Part shown: positions 54,403 to 62,999 of the stretch, piece by piece
Position numbering within the stretch: the first letter of the stretch is position 1
How the letters are laid out: each line of letters starts with the position of its first letter
Assembly (NCBI RefSeq): GCF_000378085.1
Contig: NZ_KB899212.1
Location: 62,001-126,000 of the forward strand
Direction of reading: 5' to 3'
Source: Hoylesella loescheii DSM 19665 = JCM 12249 = ATCC 15930
Lineage (GTDB): Bacteria; Bacteroidota; Bacteroidia; Bacteroidales; Bacteroidaceae
DNA: 64,000 nt
Position numbers and translations under genes: made by a program
Notes under the pieces: model-generated
Databases searched by the model: none
What the model saw: the letters and a program-made list of their open reading frames with translations, nothing else
What the model was told of the DNA's origin: nothing

Positions 54403-56022
54403 ATGCGACTATTTTTCATTGCCGTTTTATCGGCCATCGCTCTTGCTGTGCAAGCTCGCGACACGCTTTTCGTGCAACAGCCGCAATACCCCATACTCAT
54501 CGAACGCCACGACAACATCTTGATGTTGATGCGTATCGATGCCAAGGAGACGGGTACGCTCAATGCCCTAACATTGGATTTGGGCAACGCCCCACGTGAT
54601 CAAATTAAATCTTTGAAGTTATATTACGGAGGCACCGATGCTCGCCAAGACTATGGCAAACGTCGTATGAAGCCCGTGGAATATATCACCAACTTCACGC
54701 CAGGCCGTACAATGGAGGCCATCCCTTCGTATTCGGTGAAACAAGACGAGGTGCAACCCACGCAAGCCACTGTTACGCTGCGTAGCAAACAAAAGCTTTT
54801 CCCTGGCTACAACTTCTTTTGGGTGAGCATCGAGATGCAACCCACCGCTGCTTTGCACACCACTTTCAACATAGCCTTGCGTGAAGCTCTCGGCGATAAC
54901 AGTCCACTGATGGTTGAAAACGTGGGTCAACCCACTCCGCTTCGCCGTATGGGTATCGGTGTTAGGCATGCTGGCGACGATGGCGTGGCCGCTTATCGTA
55001 TCCCCGGACTGGTTACTACCAATCGCGGAACATTGCTCGGCGTGTACGATGTGCGGCATAATAGTAGCGTAGACTTGCAAGAGTATGTCGACGTTGGCCT
55101 TAGTCGCAGCACGGATGGTGGTCGTTCGTGGGAACCGATGCGTCTTCCCATGGCCTTTGGTGAGACTGGCGGACTGCCCAAAGCACAAAATGGCGTGGGC
55201 GACCCCAGTATTCTGGTAGACACAAAGACCAATACCGTGTGGGTTGTAGCTGCTTGGACGCACGGCATGGGCAACGAAAGGGCATGGTGGAGTTCGCAAC
55301 CGGGCATGGATTACGACCATACCGCACAGCTGGTTTTGGTGCGAAGCGACGACGATGGAAAAACGTGGTCGGAACCGATAAACATCACTTCGCAGGTGAA
55401 ACTGCCCGAATGGTATTTCCTTTTGCAAGGCCCTGGCCGTGGCATCACCATGACCGACGGCACATTGGTTTTCCCCATACAGTTTATTAAGGCCAATCGC
55501 GAACCTTCGGCAGGTATCATGTACAGCAAAGATCGCGGTAAAACGTGGCACATCAACAAGCCCGCACGCGACAACACCACCGAAGCACAGGTGGCCGAAG
55601 TGGAAAAAGGCGTGCTGATGTTGAACATGCGCGACAACCGCGGAGGAAGTCGTGCCGTGTGTACAACACGCGATCTTGGCGCCACTTGGACCGAACACCC
55701 CTCTTCGCGCAGTGCACTTATCGAGCCTGTTTGTATGGGTAGCCTTATCAGCGTTAAGGCTAAGGACAACGTTTTGAAACGCGACATCCTGCTTTTCTCC
55801 AATCCCAATTCTACCAAGCACCGCAACAACATCACCATTAAGATGAGTCTTGATGGCGGAAAGACGTGGTTGCCCGAGCATCAGGTGTTGCTCGATGAGG
55901 GTTTAGGTTGGGGTTACTCGTGCCTTACGATGATAGATCGCGAAACCATTGGCATTCTCTACGAGAGTAGTGTTGCGCAAATGACCTTCCAACGCATTCC
56001 GTTGAAAGATTTGATGAAGTAA
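54403..56022 (+). CDS. nanH: Exo-alpha-sialidase (GH33)
   Basis: A 539-residue exported sialidase (signal peptide to about VQARD). Residues about 22-180 form the Bacteroidales sialidase N-terminal domain. The six-bladed propeller follows with YRIP (R199, the FRIP motif) and five Asp boxes: SRSTDGGRSW (234-243), RSDDDGKTW, SKDRGKTW, TRDLGATW and SLDGGKTW. The nucleophile tyrosine is probably Y505 in GWGYSCLTM. It releases terminal sialic acid from host glycans. It closes the glycan locus and complements the esterase at 1.9 kb. Confidence 0.95.
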   Translation: MRLFFIAVLSAIALAVQARDTLFVQQPQYPILIERHDNILMLMRIDAKETGTLNALTLDLGNAPRDQIKSLKLYYGGTDARQDYGKRRMKPVEYITNFTPGRTMEAIPSYSVKQDEVQPTQATVTLRSKQKLFPGYNFFWVSIEMQPTAALHTTFNIALREALGDNSPLMVENVGQPTPLRRMGIGVRHAGDDGVAAYRIPGLVTTNRGTLLGVYDVRHNSSVDLQEYVDVGLSRSTDGGRSWEPMRLPMAFGETGGLPKAQNGVGDPSILVDTKTNTVWVVAAWTHGMGNERAWWSSQPGMDYDHTAQLVLVRSDDDGKTWSEPINITSQVKLPEWYFLLQGPGRGITMTDGTLVFPIQFIKANREPSAGIMYSKDRGKTWHINKPARDNTTEAQVAEVEKGVLMLNMRDNRGGSRAVCTTRDLGATWTEHPSSRSALIEPVCMGSLISVKAKDNVLKRDILLFSNPNSTKHRNNITIKMSLDGGKTWLPEHQVLLDEGLGWGYSCLTMIDRETIGILYESSVAQMTFQRIPLKDLMK

Positions 56023-56056
56023 GATTGGAGTGCTTTTATATGGCACAACAAACAGA

Positions 56057-56091
56057 AAACAAAAGTGGGGCATCACTCCACTTTTTGTTTT
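56057..56091 (+). terminator. nanH terminator
   Basis: AAAGTGG...CCACTTT stem within AAAACAAAAG...CTTTTTGTTTT, about 35 bp after the sialidase stop codon. Confidence 0.75.
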
Positions 56092-58038
56092 ATATATCAG
56101 AATAAAGGTCACGCCAATAGGAAAAAGACAGCTAGTTTGCCGAGAATTGCCCATCGCAAGTCATCCACCAATAGGTACTTACGGCACGCTTAGCGAATTT
56201 GCGTTCCCTATAATGGCTTATAATCTATTGCTAATTCGGGATTAATCACCAGATATTTGGAAGTATGCTAGACGCAACGGACCTCTGTTATGCCAACTAC
56301 CGCGTAGCGGTTGGCCTGTTGATAGGGCAGGGTTGGGAGCCAAAGCGACCTACCCTGCCTAGGCTGCGCAGAGAGAAAACAATGCCGTAGGTATTGGTCT
56401 GTTTCCGTTGAATAGGCTTCTAGGTGGAGAGAGTGGTTACGATGCACTCCTCATCACCCTATTATTCCGTCTTTTAGTCGATGCCATTTCCTCTTCCAAT
56501 ATGCCAAATTATTTCGCAATCAACCAATATCCACATACAAACTAGCCAATAGAAAAAGACCAAGACCTACGGCCTTGAAGGATTATATGCACCGCTTAGG
56601 CAGGGTAGGTCGTTTCCACTCCCAACCCTGCCCTATCAAAAGACCAACCGCTACGCGGTAGTTGACATGGCAGAGGTCTGTTACACCTAGCCTAGTTCTA
56701 GGTATTTACGTATGTTTGGGATAAGAGATGTTCACTATGCCTTCTGTTGCGTAGCGCTAGTTAGTGAGATAACCATTCGTTTTTTATCTAATCTTGCTCA
56801 AAAAAGCATCGTAGCTTATTCCGAATTCACGTAACGTTTGACACTCGCTTGGCACCATTTAGGCGGTTCTTTCCACAGCCTATCACCGCCACCAACTCAC
56901 CCTCCTAATCACCAAACGCCATCTTTCACGCCTCATCCGGTATGCTCTTGTAGTGAGCTTTTTAAGCTCCAGCCTTGTTATAGCTAAGATGGACGCCTGT
57001 TCCAGATAAGTTGGAACAGTGTTCCAATTCAACTGGAACAGCATTCCAGATAACATGGAACAGCCGTCCAAAATACATTTAACGTGGCGATTAACTTAAT
57101 CATGCATCATCAGGGCTTAGCAAGCGCATTCTCGGAACTATGAAAATGCGAACGACGGAATGGCTAATTGGCGAGTTCGGGACAAGAAACCATGCCCCCT
57201 GAACAAGATTGGATAGGTAAAGAAATGGCTTTCTCGCCAACCAGTGCTACGCAACAGAAGGCATAACGACAGTGTTTTATCCCGAACTCGTGTAGGTATT
57301 TGGTGATCAATCTCGAATTCGTAATCTATTGCTTGCGTGAATTCGGGATAAAATACAATGTATCTTGAGAAAGATTAGATAAAAAACAAATGACTATCTA
57401 ACCAACTACCGCGTAGCGGTTGGTCTTTTGGCAGGGCAGGGTTGGGAGTGAAACGACCTACCCTGCCTTGCAGGTGGAATAACAAAACAAGGCCGAAGGT
57501 CTTGGTCTTTTTACATTTACCGCATCTGTTGTCTAGACGATAGACGGATATGCGGGCAAATGCTATTGACGAATGACGTTGTTATTGGCCATTGGTTTCC
57601 CAAAAACAGATGGTTCAAACGTAAAAAGACCAATACCTACGGCCTTGAAGTATTATATGCACCGCTTAGACAGGGTAGGTCGTTTCACTCCCAACCCTGC
57701 CCTTCCAAAAGACCAACCGCTACGCGGTAGTTGACATAACGAATTTCTCTTATCCTGAACTCGCGTATTGCTTGCATGTGTTATCTTGCACGTTCGTCAA
57801 ACTCTCATTGGGCGTTTTCTTATTAAACGTACCGTACAAAGCCTCTTGTACGGTGGCTACAAACGAGTTGTAGCCACGCTACAATTTGTCGGTAGTGCCA
57901 CTACAGCTTGTTTGTAGTCACACTACAAAAGGCTTGTACGGCAGCGATGCCATAAAAAGTGGGTGGCGAGGAAGGAGAAAATACTTTGCGAAGAGCTTGC
58001 AGATGCGGGATAAAGGTGTTGCAAATGCTCCCCCATAC
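56092..58038. repeat. Repeat island 2: two MITE-like elements, both 22-bp families
   Basis: About 1.9 kb with no credible gene. MITE-like elements lie at 56293-56664 and 57402-57733, with ~106-bp inverted termini. A block at 56755-56990 matches 17.6 kb in inverse orientation. A TGTTCCA array occupies 56976-57063 (4 units) and a TTGTAG array 57845-57932 (4 units, best unit TTTGTAGTCACACTACAA). Copies of the CAAGATTAGATAA module lie near 56770 and 57370. Confidence 0.75.
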
Positions 58039-59130
58039 CTAGCTGTTCTTCTTATAACTCCACACTGCCCATGCGCCCATAATGGTGGCCATGGAGGCGA
58101 GAATGGCGAGTTGGGTAGTTAGTCCGCTTAGCGCCGTACCCCGAATAAACACCGAACGGGCGGCGTCGATATAGTGGCGCACTGGTACAATCCATGTAAG
58201 TGTTTGTGCCCAATTGGGCATGCTGCGCACAGGAGTGAACAGGCCACTGAGCAACATCATACAAACCATGATGAACCACATTACGAGCATGGCCTGTTGC
58301 ATGGTGTCGCTGTAATTGCTAACGATAAGTCCGATGCTGCTAAATATCACGGCTAACAGCATCATAAATAGGTAGAGTAAGGCCACATTGCCCACAGACG
58401 TGATGCCATAGATGCCCCAAGCGAGCAGTAGACAAAGCGTATAGATGACGAAACCAAAGCACCAATAGGGTATGAGCTTGGCCAAGATGAACTGCGTTTT
58501 GCCTACGGGTGTTACGTTTATCTGCTCGATGGTGCCCGCCTCTTTCTCGGCCACGATGTTAAGTGCGGGCAAAAAGCCGCAAACCATGATTATCACCATG
58601 GCCATAAGGGCAGGAATCATGTTCACCTTGTAGCTCTCGTGGCGGTTGTATAGGGTGTTTGAGGTTATGGTTTGTTGTCGGGGCGAGGGTAGGGGGCGGT
58701 TGTTCAGCCTTGTTCCTGTAACGATGTTGGCTAGGTAGGCACTGCCCAAGCCACCTTTGGTGCCGTTTGTGGCGTTGGCGGCAACAAACACCTGCGGGCT
58801 TTTTCCCAATGTTAGTTCTCGTTCGAAGTGCTGTGGAATAACCAATACCACGTCTGTCTGTCCCCTCTCCACACTTGCCAAGCCCTCCTTATACGATGAG
58901 GCCATGCCGTTGAAGTGGAAATAGTTGGAGTGTTCTACTTTACCAACGATTTGGCGTGATAGCGTAGAGCGGTCGTTATCTACGATGCTCACCGTTATGT
59001 TGTGCACTTCCATCGTGGTAATCCATGGTGCAATGCCCATGATAAAGATGGGATAAAGCACCACAAGTCGCATAACAAAGCCGTTGCGACGTATCTGTAT
59101 CCATTCTTTTTGGAGGAGAGATTTGAACAT
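58039..59130 (-). CDS. ABC-2 type permease (distal)
   Basis: A 363-residue inner-membrane protein of the ABC-2 permease family. One helix near residue 25 is followed by a large extracytoplasmic region (about 45-165) and five helices (about 170-360), with the conserved EKEAGTIEQINVTPVGKTQFILAKLIPYW before helix 3 and the FTPVRSMPNWAQTLTWIVPVRHYIDAARSVFIRG motif near the end. It belongs to YbhR/YbhS-like drug export systems. It is the last gene of the efflux operon, separated from the other permease gene by an octamer array of about 220 bp. Confidence 0.88.
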   Translation of the reverse strand: MFKSLLQKEWIQIRRNGFVMRLVVLYPIFIMGIAPWITTMEVHNITVSIVDNDRSTLSRQIVGKVEHSNYFHFNGMASSYKEGLASVERGQTDVVLVIPQHFERELTLGKSPQVFVAANATNGTKGGLGSAYLANIVTGTRLNNRPLPSPRQQTITSNTLYNRHESYKVNMIPALMAMVIIMVCGFLPALNIVAEKEAGTIEQINVTPVGKTQFILAKLIPYWCFGFVIYTLCLLLAWGIYGITSVGNVALLYLFMMLLAVIFSSIGLIVSNYSDTMQQAMLVMWFIMVCMMLLSGLFTPVRSMPNWAQTLTWIVPVRHYIDAARSVFIRGTALSGLTTQLAILASMATIMGAWAVWSYKKNS

Positions 59131-59349
59131 AGTTAAGGAGTTAATGGAGTTAAGGAGTTAAAGAAGTTAAGGAGTAAAAGGAGTTAAGCCGTATGCCTTG
59201 TTGCAGCGTGGCTAACAATCTTGTTGCTTGTTAATATATTTAAGGGTATTAAGGGAGCAGAACAATTGGGTTCTGCTTACAAGTTAAAGAATGTAGCAGC
59301 CATACTATTGGCTTAACTCCTTAACTCCTTAACTCCTTTAACTCCTCCA
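59131..59349. repeat. Octamer array inside the efflux operon
   Basis: GGAGTTAA-type units on one side and TTAACTCC-type units on the other, with GTTAAGCCGTATGCCTTGTTGC between them. The halves are complementary. It separates the two permease genes and could attenuate or stabilise the polycistronic mRNA. Confidence 0.75.
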
Positions 59350-60453
59350 CTATTCTAACCTAATATTAAACTTCTTCAGCGCTATACCAAGTATCAACGT
59401 AGCCATTGCAGCGAGTATGAGCAGCTCTTTGACCACCATATCTAGTCCCACGCCCATGATCATTAGCTTGCGAATGGCGGCGATGAACCATCGTGCAGGC
59501 ACGATGATGGTTAGCCATTGCAGTACTTGTGGCATGCTTTCGATGGGATATAACATGCCCGAAAACAGTATGCTGGGCATTAACATCATCATACCCGATA
59601 TGAGTAGGGCCTGCAATTGGGTGCTGGCTAGCACGCTAATGAGTAGCCCTATGCACAGGGCAAGGAAGATGTAGAGCAGGCTGAGCGCGAAAATGGCGGA
59701 CAGATTGCCTGAAAGCGGAACGCCCAAAACGAAATGTGAGATGCCTAAGATGATGCACAAGATGGCAATAGACAACATGAAATAGGGCACGGCCTTGGCG
59801 ATAAGCATCAGTAAGGGACGCGCTGGCGAGACGAGAAGCACCTCCATCGTGCCACGTTCTTTTTCGCGAGCGATGCTTACCGAGGTCATCATGGCGCAGA
59901 TAAGCAAGAGCAACATACCTATGATGCCTGGAACAAAGTTGTAGGCACTTTTCATTTGTGGGTTGTATAGCAGTCGAGTAGTAACCGTTGGCGTGCTGGC
60001 GATGCTTACTTTGCTCCCCTGTTGCAGGGTTTGGGCAATGATTTGCGAGGCGTATGCGGCTTGCAAACTCGACATATTGGGGTCGGTTCCATCGGTGATA
60101 AGCTGTATGCGCGCGCCGCCATCGTAACGATGATCGGCAAAACGTGGCGAGAACACCACGGCGAGGTCGGCTTTCTGGTCGCGAATAAGCTGTTTGGCCT
60201 TCTCAACTGTGGGTGCGTTGTAGGTGTGAACGAAGTATTCGGAGACGTCGAGGCGGTGTACAATCTGCTGTGTAGCATTGTCCCACGGTGTAGTGACAAC
60301 CACTAGGCGAACGTTTCGCACGTCGGTAGAGATGGCAAAACCAAAGAGCAACATCATCACCAGCGGCATACCGAAGAGTATGAGCATAGTGCGGCGGTCG
60401 CGTAAGATGTGTCGCACCTCCTTGTTGACGAATGAAAAGAAGGTCTTCATCAT
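59350..60453 (-). CDS. ABC-2 type permease (proximal)
   Basis: A 367-residue ABC-2 permease similar in plan to the previous one: helix near residue 30 (TMLILFGMPLVMMLLFGFAIS), a soluble loop (about 50-170), then helices with AREKERGTMEVLLVSPARPLLMLIAKAVPYF and FSGMLYPIESMPQVLQWLTIIVPARWFIAAIRKLMI. It forms the membrane heterodimer with the distal permease. It overlaps the ATPase gene by 4 bp (ATGA), so translation is coupled. Confidence 0.9.
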   Translation of the reverse strand: MMKTFFSFVNKEVRHILRDRRTMLILFGMPLVMMLLFGFAISTDVRNVRLVVVTTPWDNATQQIVHRLDVSEYFVHTYNAPTVEKAKQLIRDQKADLAVVFSPRFADHRYDGGARIQLITDGTDPNMSSLQAAYASQIIAQTLQQGSKVSIASTPTVTTRLLYNPQMKSAYNFVPGIIGMLLLLICAMMTSVSIAREKERGTMEVLLVSPARPLLMLIAKAVPYFMLSIAILCIILGISHFVLGVPLSGNLSAIFALSLLYIFLALCIGLLISVLASTQLQALLISGMMMLMPSILFSGMLYPIESMPQVLQWLTIIVPARWFIAAIRKLMIMGVGLDMVVKELLILAAMATLILGIALKKFNIRLE

Positions 60454-61931
60454 TCACTCCTTTCCGCATTACGGGCAAGGAGGGTGAACACCTCGCCCAA
60501 ATTGTCTTTCGCGTATTGGCGTTTCAGCTGTTCGGGTGTATCCAATGCGCGTATCTTTCCATCCACCATGATAGACAATCGGTCGCAATATTCGGCCTCG
60601 TCCATATAGTGTGTGGTTACGAATACGGTGATGCCGCCCTGCGCAGCCTCGTAAATCAGCTCCCAAAACTGGCGTCGGGTGTTGCCGTCTACACCGCCCG
60701 TGGGTTCGTCTAAGAACACAACTTCGGGCCGATGAAGTATGCTTACCGAGAAAGCCAGCTTTTGTTTAAAGCCCAAAGGGAGGGTTTTTACTAGTCGGTT
60801 GGCCTCGTTTTGCAACGTCAGTCGGTTGAGCAGCTGTTCGGTTTTGCGTTTGATGTCGGTCGAACTCATGCCGTAGATGCCGCCAAAGAGGCGTATGTTC
60901 TCTGTAACGGTGAGGTCTTCGTAGAGCGAGAAACGCTGACTCATGTAGCCGATGCGCCGTTTGATGGCCTCGTGTTGTGTGCTAACGTCTAGTCCGGCCA
61001 CAGTAGCCTTGCCGCCCGAAGGCTGACTAAGGCCCGAAAGAATACGCATGGCAGTGGTTTTACCTGCACCGTTGGCACCGAGAAAGCCGAATATCTCGCC
61101 CCTGCGCACATCGAACGAAATGTCGTCTACGGCATTAAACGTGCCGAAGGTCTTTACCAAGTGACTCACGTGGATAATGGTTTCGGCTTGGTTGATGTCG
61201 CGCGTGGCGTTGTCGGTGGTGGTGTTTGGCGTGGCCTTCTCTTCCTTATTAATATATAGGGGACGTGTGGTGGGCGTCGTTTGTTGATTTCCTGTTGTGC
61301 CGAGCGTGGACGGTAAGGGGGACGTGGTTATCTCGTCGCATCGCTTTATCTCCTCTTGGTAGGGCGTAGAAACAAGGATAGTGATGCCTTGTTGTTTCAA
61401 ACGGGCAAGCATATCCCAGAATTCGGTGCGCGAAACAGGGTCGACGCCTGTGGTAGGTTCGTCTAATAACAGCACACTGGGTTGGTGAATAAGTGCGCAA
61501 CTAAGGGCTAGCTTCTGTTTCATACCGCCCGATAGCGCACCGGCGCGTCGCCGTTTAAAGGGCTCTATCTGTCCATATATGTCCTTCACGTTGTGATAAC
61601 CAGCCTCAATGGTTGTGCCGAAGAGGGTGGCGAAGAAGCGTAGGTTCTCTTCAACGGTAAGGTCTTGATACAGGCTAAACCGTCCTGGCATGTAGCCTAC
61701 ACGTTGACGGATGTCTTTTAGTCCGCTCACCACGTCGTAACCATCTACCGATGCCGTGCCGCTGTCGGGCAAAACCAATGTCGCAAGGATGCGAAACATC
61801 GAGGTCTTGCCAGTTCCGTCGGGTCCGATAAGTCCGTGTAGCGACCCTTTGGCCACGCTAAACGAGAAATCCTTCAAGGCTTGTATCTCGCCATAGCTTT
61901 TGCAGATGTTGTTCACTTCGATGGCGTTCAT
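60450..61931 (-). CDS. ABC transporter with two fused ATPase domains
   Basis: A 493-residue cytoplasmic protein of two tandem nucleotide-binding domains, YbhF-like. Domain 1 (about 4-210): Walker A GPDGTGKT, signature LSGGMKQK, Walker B VLLLDEPTTGVDP. A poorly conserved threonine-rich linker (about 208-250) follows. Domain 2 (about 252-485): Walker A GANGAGKT, signature LPLGFKQK, Walker B VVFLDEPTGGVDG. The second signature lacks the usual SGG, suggesting one stronger ATP site. It powers the two permeases. It overlaps both neighbours by 4 bp. Confidence 0.93.
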   Translation of the reverse strand: MNAIEVNNICKSYGEIQALKDFSFSVAKGSLHGLIGPDGTGKTSMFRILATLVLPDSGTASVDGYDVVSGLKDIRQRVGYMPGRFSLYQDLTVEENLRFFATLFGTTIEAGYHNVKDIYGQIEPFKRRRAGALSGGMKQKLALSCALIHQPSVLLLDEPTTGVDPVSRTEFWDMLARLKQQGITILVSTPYQEEIKRCDEITTSPLPSTLGTTGNQQTTPTTRPLYINKEEKATPNTTTDNATRDINQAETIIHVSHLVKTFGTFNAVDDISFDVRRGEIFGFLGANGAGKTTAMRILSGLSQPSGGKATVAGLDVSTQHEAIKRRIGYMSQRFSLYEDLTVTENIRLFGGIYGMSSTDIKRKTEQLLNRLTLQNEANRLVKTLPLGFKQKLAFSVSILHRPEVVFLDEPTGGVDGNTRRQFWELIYEAAQGGITVFVTTHYMDEAEYCDRLSIMVDGKIRALDTPEQLKRQYAKDNLGEVFTLLARNAERSE

Positions 61932-62821
61932 AACTTCACTTCTCCATACATGCCAATCTTGATGTAGCCATTGTTCTTCACGCTGACCTTTACGGCGTAC
62001 ACTTGATCGGCCCTTTCGTCGTCGGTAAGAATGCTTTTAGGGGTAAATTCGGCCTTTGGCGAAATCCATGTAACAGTACCTTCGTAGGTGTGTCGGGTGT
62101 CATTGCCATAGTCGGCGAATACCTTTACGCGCTGTCCTACGTGCACTTTGGACAATTGTGTTGAAGTGATGTAGGCGCGGAGGGTCATGTTACGTGTGTC
62201 GGCCACTTTGAAAAGCGGTCGGCCGATGCTGGTAAATTCGCCTTGTTCGGCATACTTCTCCAGCACCGTACCCGTTATTGGCGACTTGATATGGCACTTT
62301 TCCAATTGGTCCATCACCTCATAACGTTGTATGTCGGCACCGCTCATCTGGCTGTTAAGGCTGCGCGTGCTGTTTTGTAGCAGAGAGATTTGCCCCTGCA
62401 ATTGCTTTTGCAGCACGGCCACAGCATTTTGGGCGTCGTCTAGTTGCTTGCTGGTGGCAGCGCCATCTTTAAGTAAGGCCTCTGTTCGACGTTGTTCAAC
62501 AAGGGCCTTATTGATTTGTTGTTTGGTGACGGCAATCTGCGCTTGGATGTCGGGACGTTGGTTAGCGAAGACTTCGCGTGTGGCTCCCACCTGCCTAGCC
62601 TTTAATTGTAGCTGCACGGTATCAATGAGTCCCACCTGCTGTCCTGCCGTAAGCGTTGAGCCTTCGCTAATGTCGAAGGCCATCAGGCGCCCTGTTCCTT
62701 CGGCCGAAACCGTAACTTCGGTCGCCTCGAAGATACCTGTGGCATCGTATTCCTTTTCGTTTCCGCCACAGGCTACTATTAATAGTGCCAGTGCGGCAAG
62801 AGTTATTGATTGATGTTTCAT
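61928..62821 (-). CDS. HlyD-family periplasmic adaptor lipoprotein
   Basis: A 297-residue membrane-fusion protein with a lipobox (LIVAC, C18). It shows the biotinyl-lipoyl halves (VSAEGTGRLMAFDISEGSTLTAGQQVGLIDTVQLQLKARQ and CHIKSPITGTVLEKYAEQGEFTSIG), an intervening coiled coil (about residues 80-165) and a C-terminal beta-barrel. It links the ABC complex to the TolC-like channel encoded just upstream. The ATG at 62821 is chosen from the signal sequence; the open frame continues upstream into repeat DNA. Confidence 0.9.
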   Translation of the reverse strand: MKHQSITLAALALLIVACGGNEKEYDATGIFEATEVTVSAEGTGRLMAFDISEGSTLTAGQQVGLIDTVQLQLKARQVGATREVFANQRPDIQAQIAVTKQQINKALVEQRRTEALLKDGAATSKQLDDAQNAVAVLQKQLQGQISLLQNSTRSLNSQMSGADIQRYEVMDQLEKCHIKSPITGTVLEKYAEQGEFTSIGRPLFKVADTRNMTLRAYITSTQLSKVHVGQRVKVFADYGNDTRHTYEGTVTWISPKAEFTPKSILTDDERADQVYAVKVSVKNNGYIKIGMYGEVKL

Positions 62822-62861
62822 ATTATTTGTGTTGTTGAGAGGCCTAACAATCCCCCCTACT

Positions 62862-62999
62862 GGCCTCACCCCCGACCCCTCTCCAAGGGGAGAGGGGGGT
62901 GAAATGCCTTGTTGGGGCGTGGTTGTTATGCTTGTTTGTCCTTGTTGTAGCCTTACATTTTACTCCCCTCTCCCCTTGGAGAGGGGTCGGGGGTGAGGC
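62862..62999. repeat. REP-like doublet, copy 4
   Basis: Arms CCCCCGACCCCTCTCC and GGAGAGGGGTCGGGGG enclose about 55 bp. It lies between the TolC-like gene and the HlyD-like gene; the right arm is read through as the last codons of the TolC-like gene. Confidence 0.85.
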
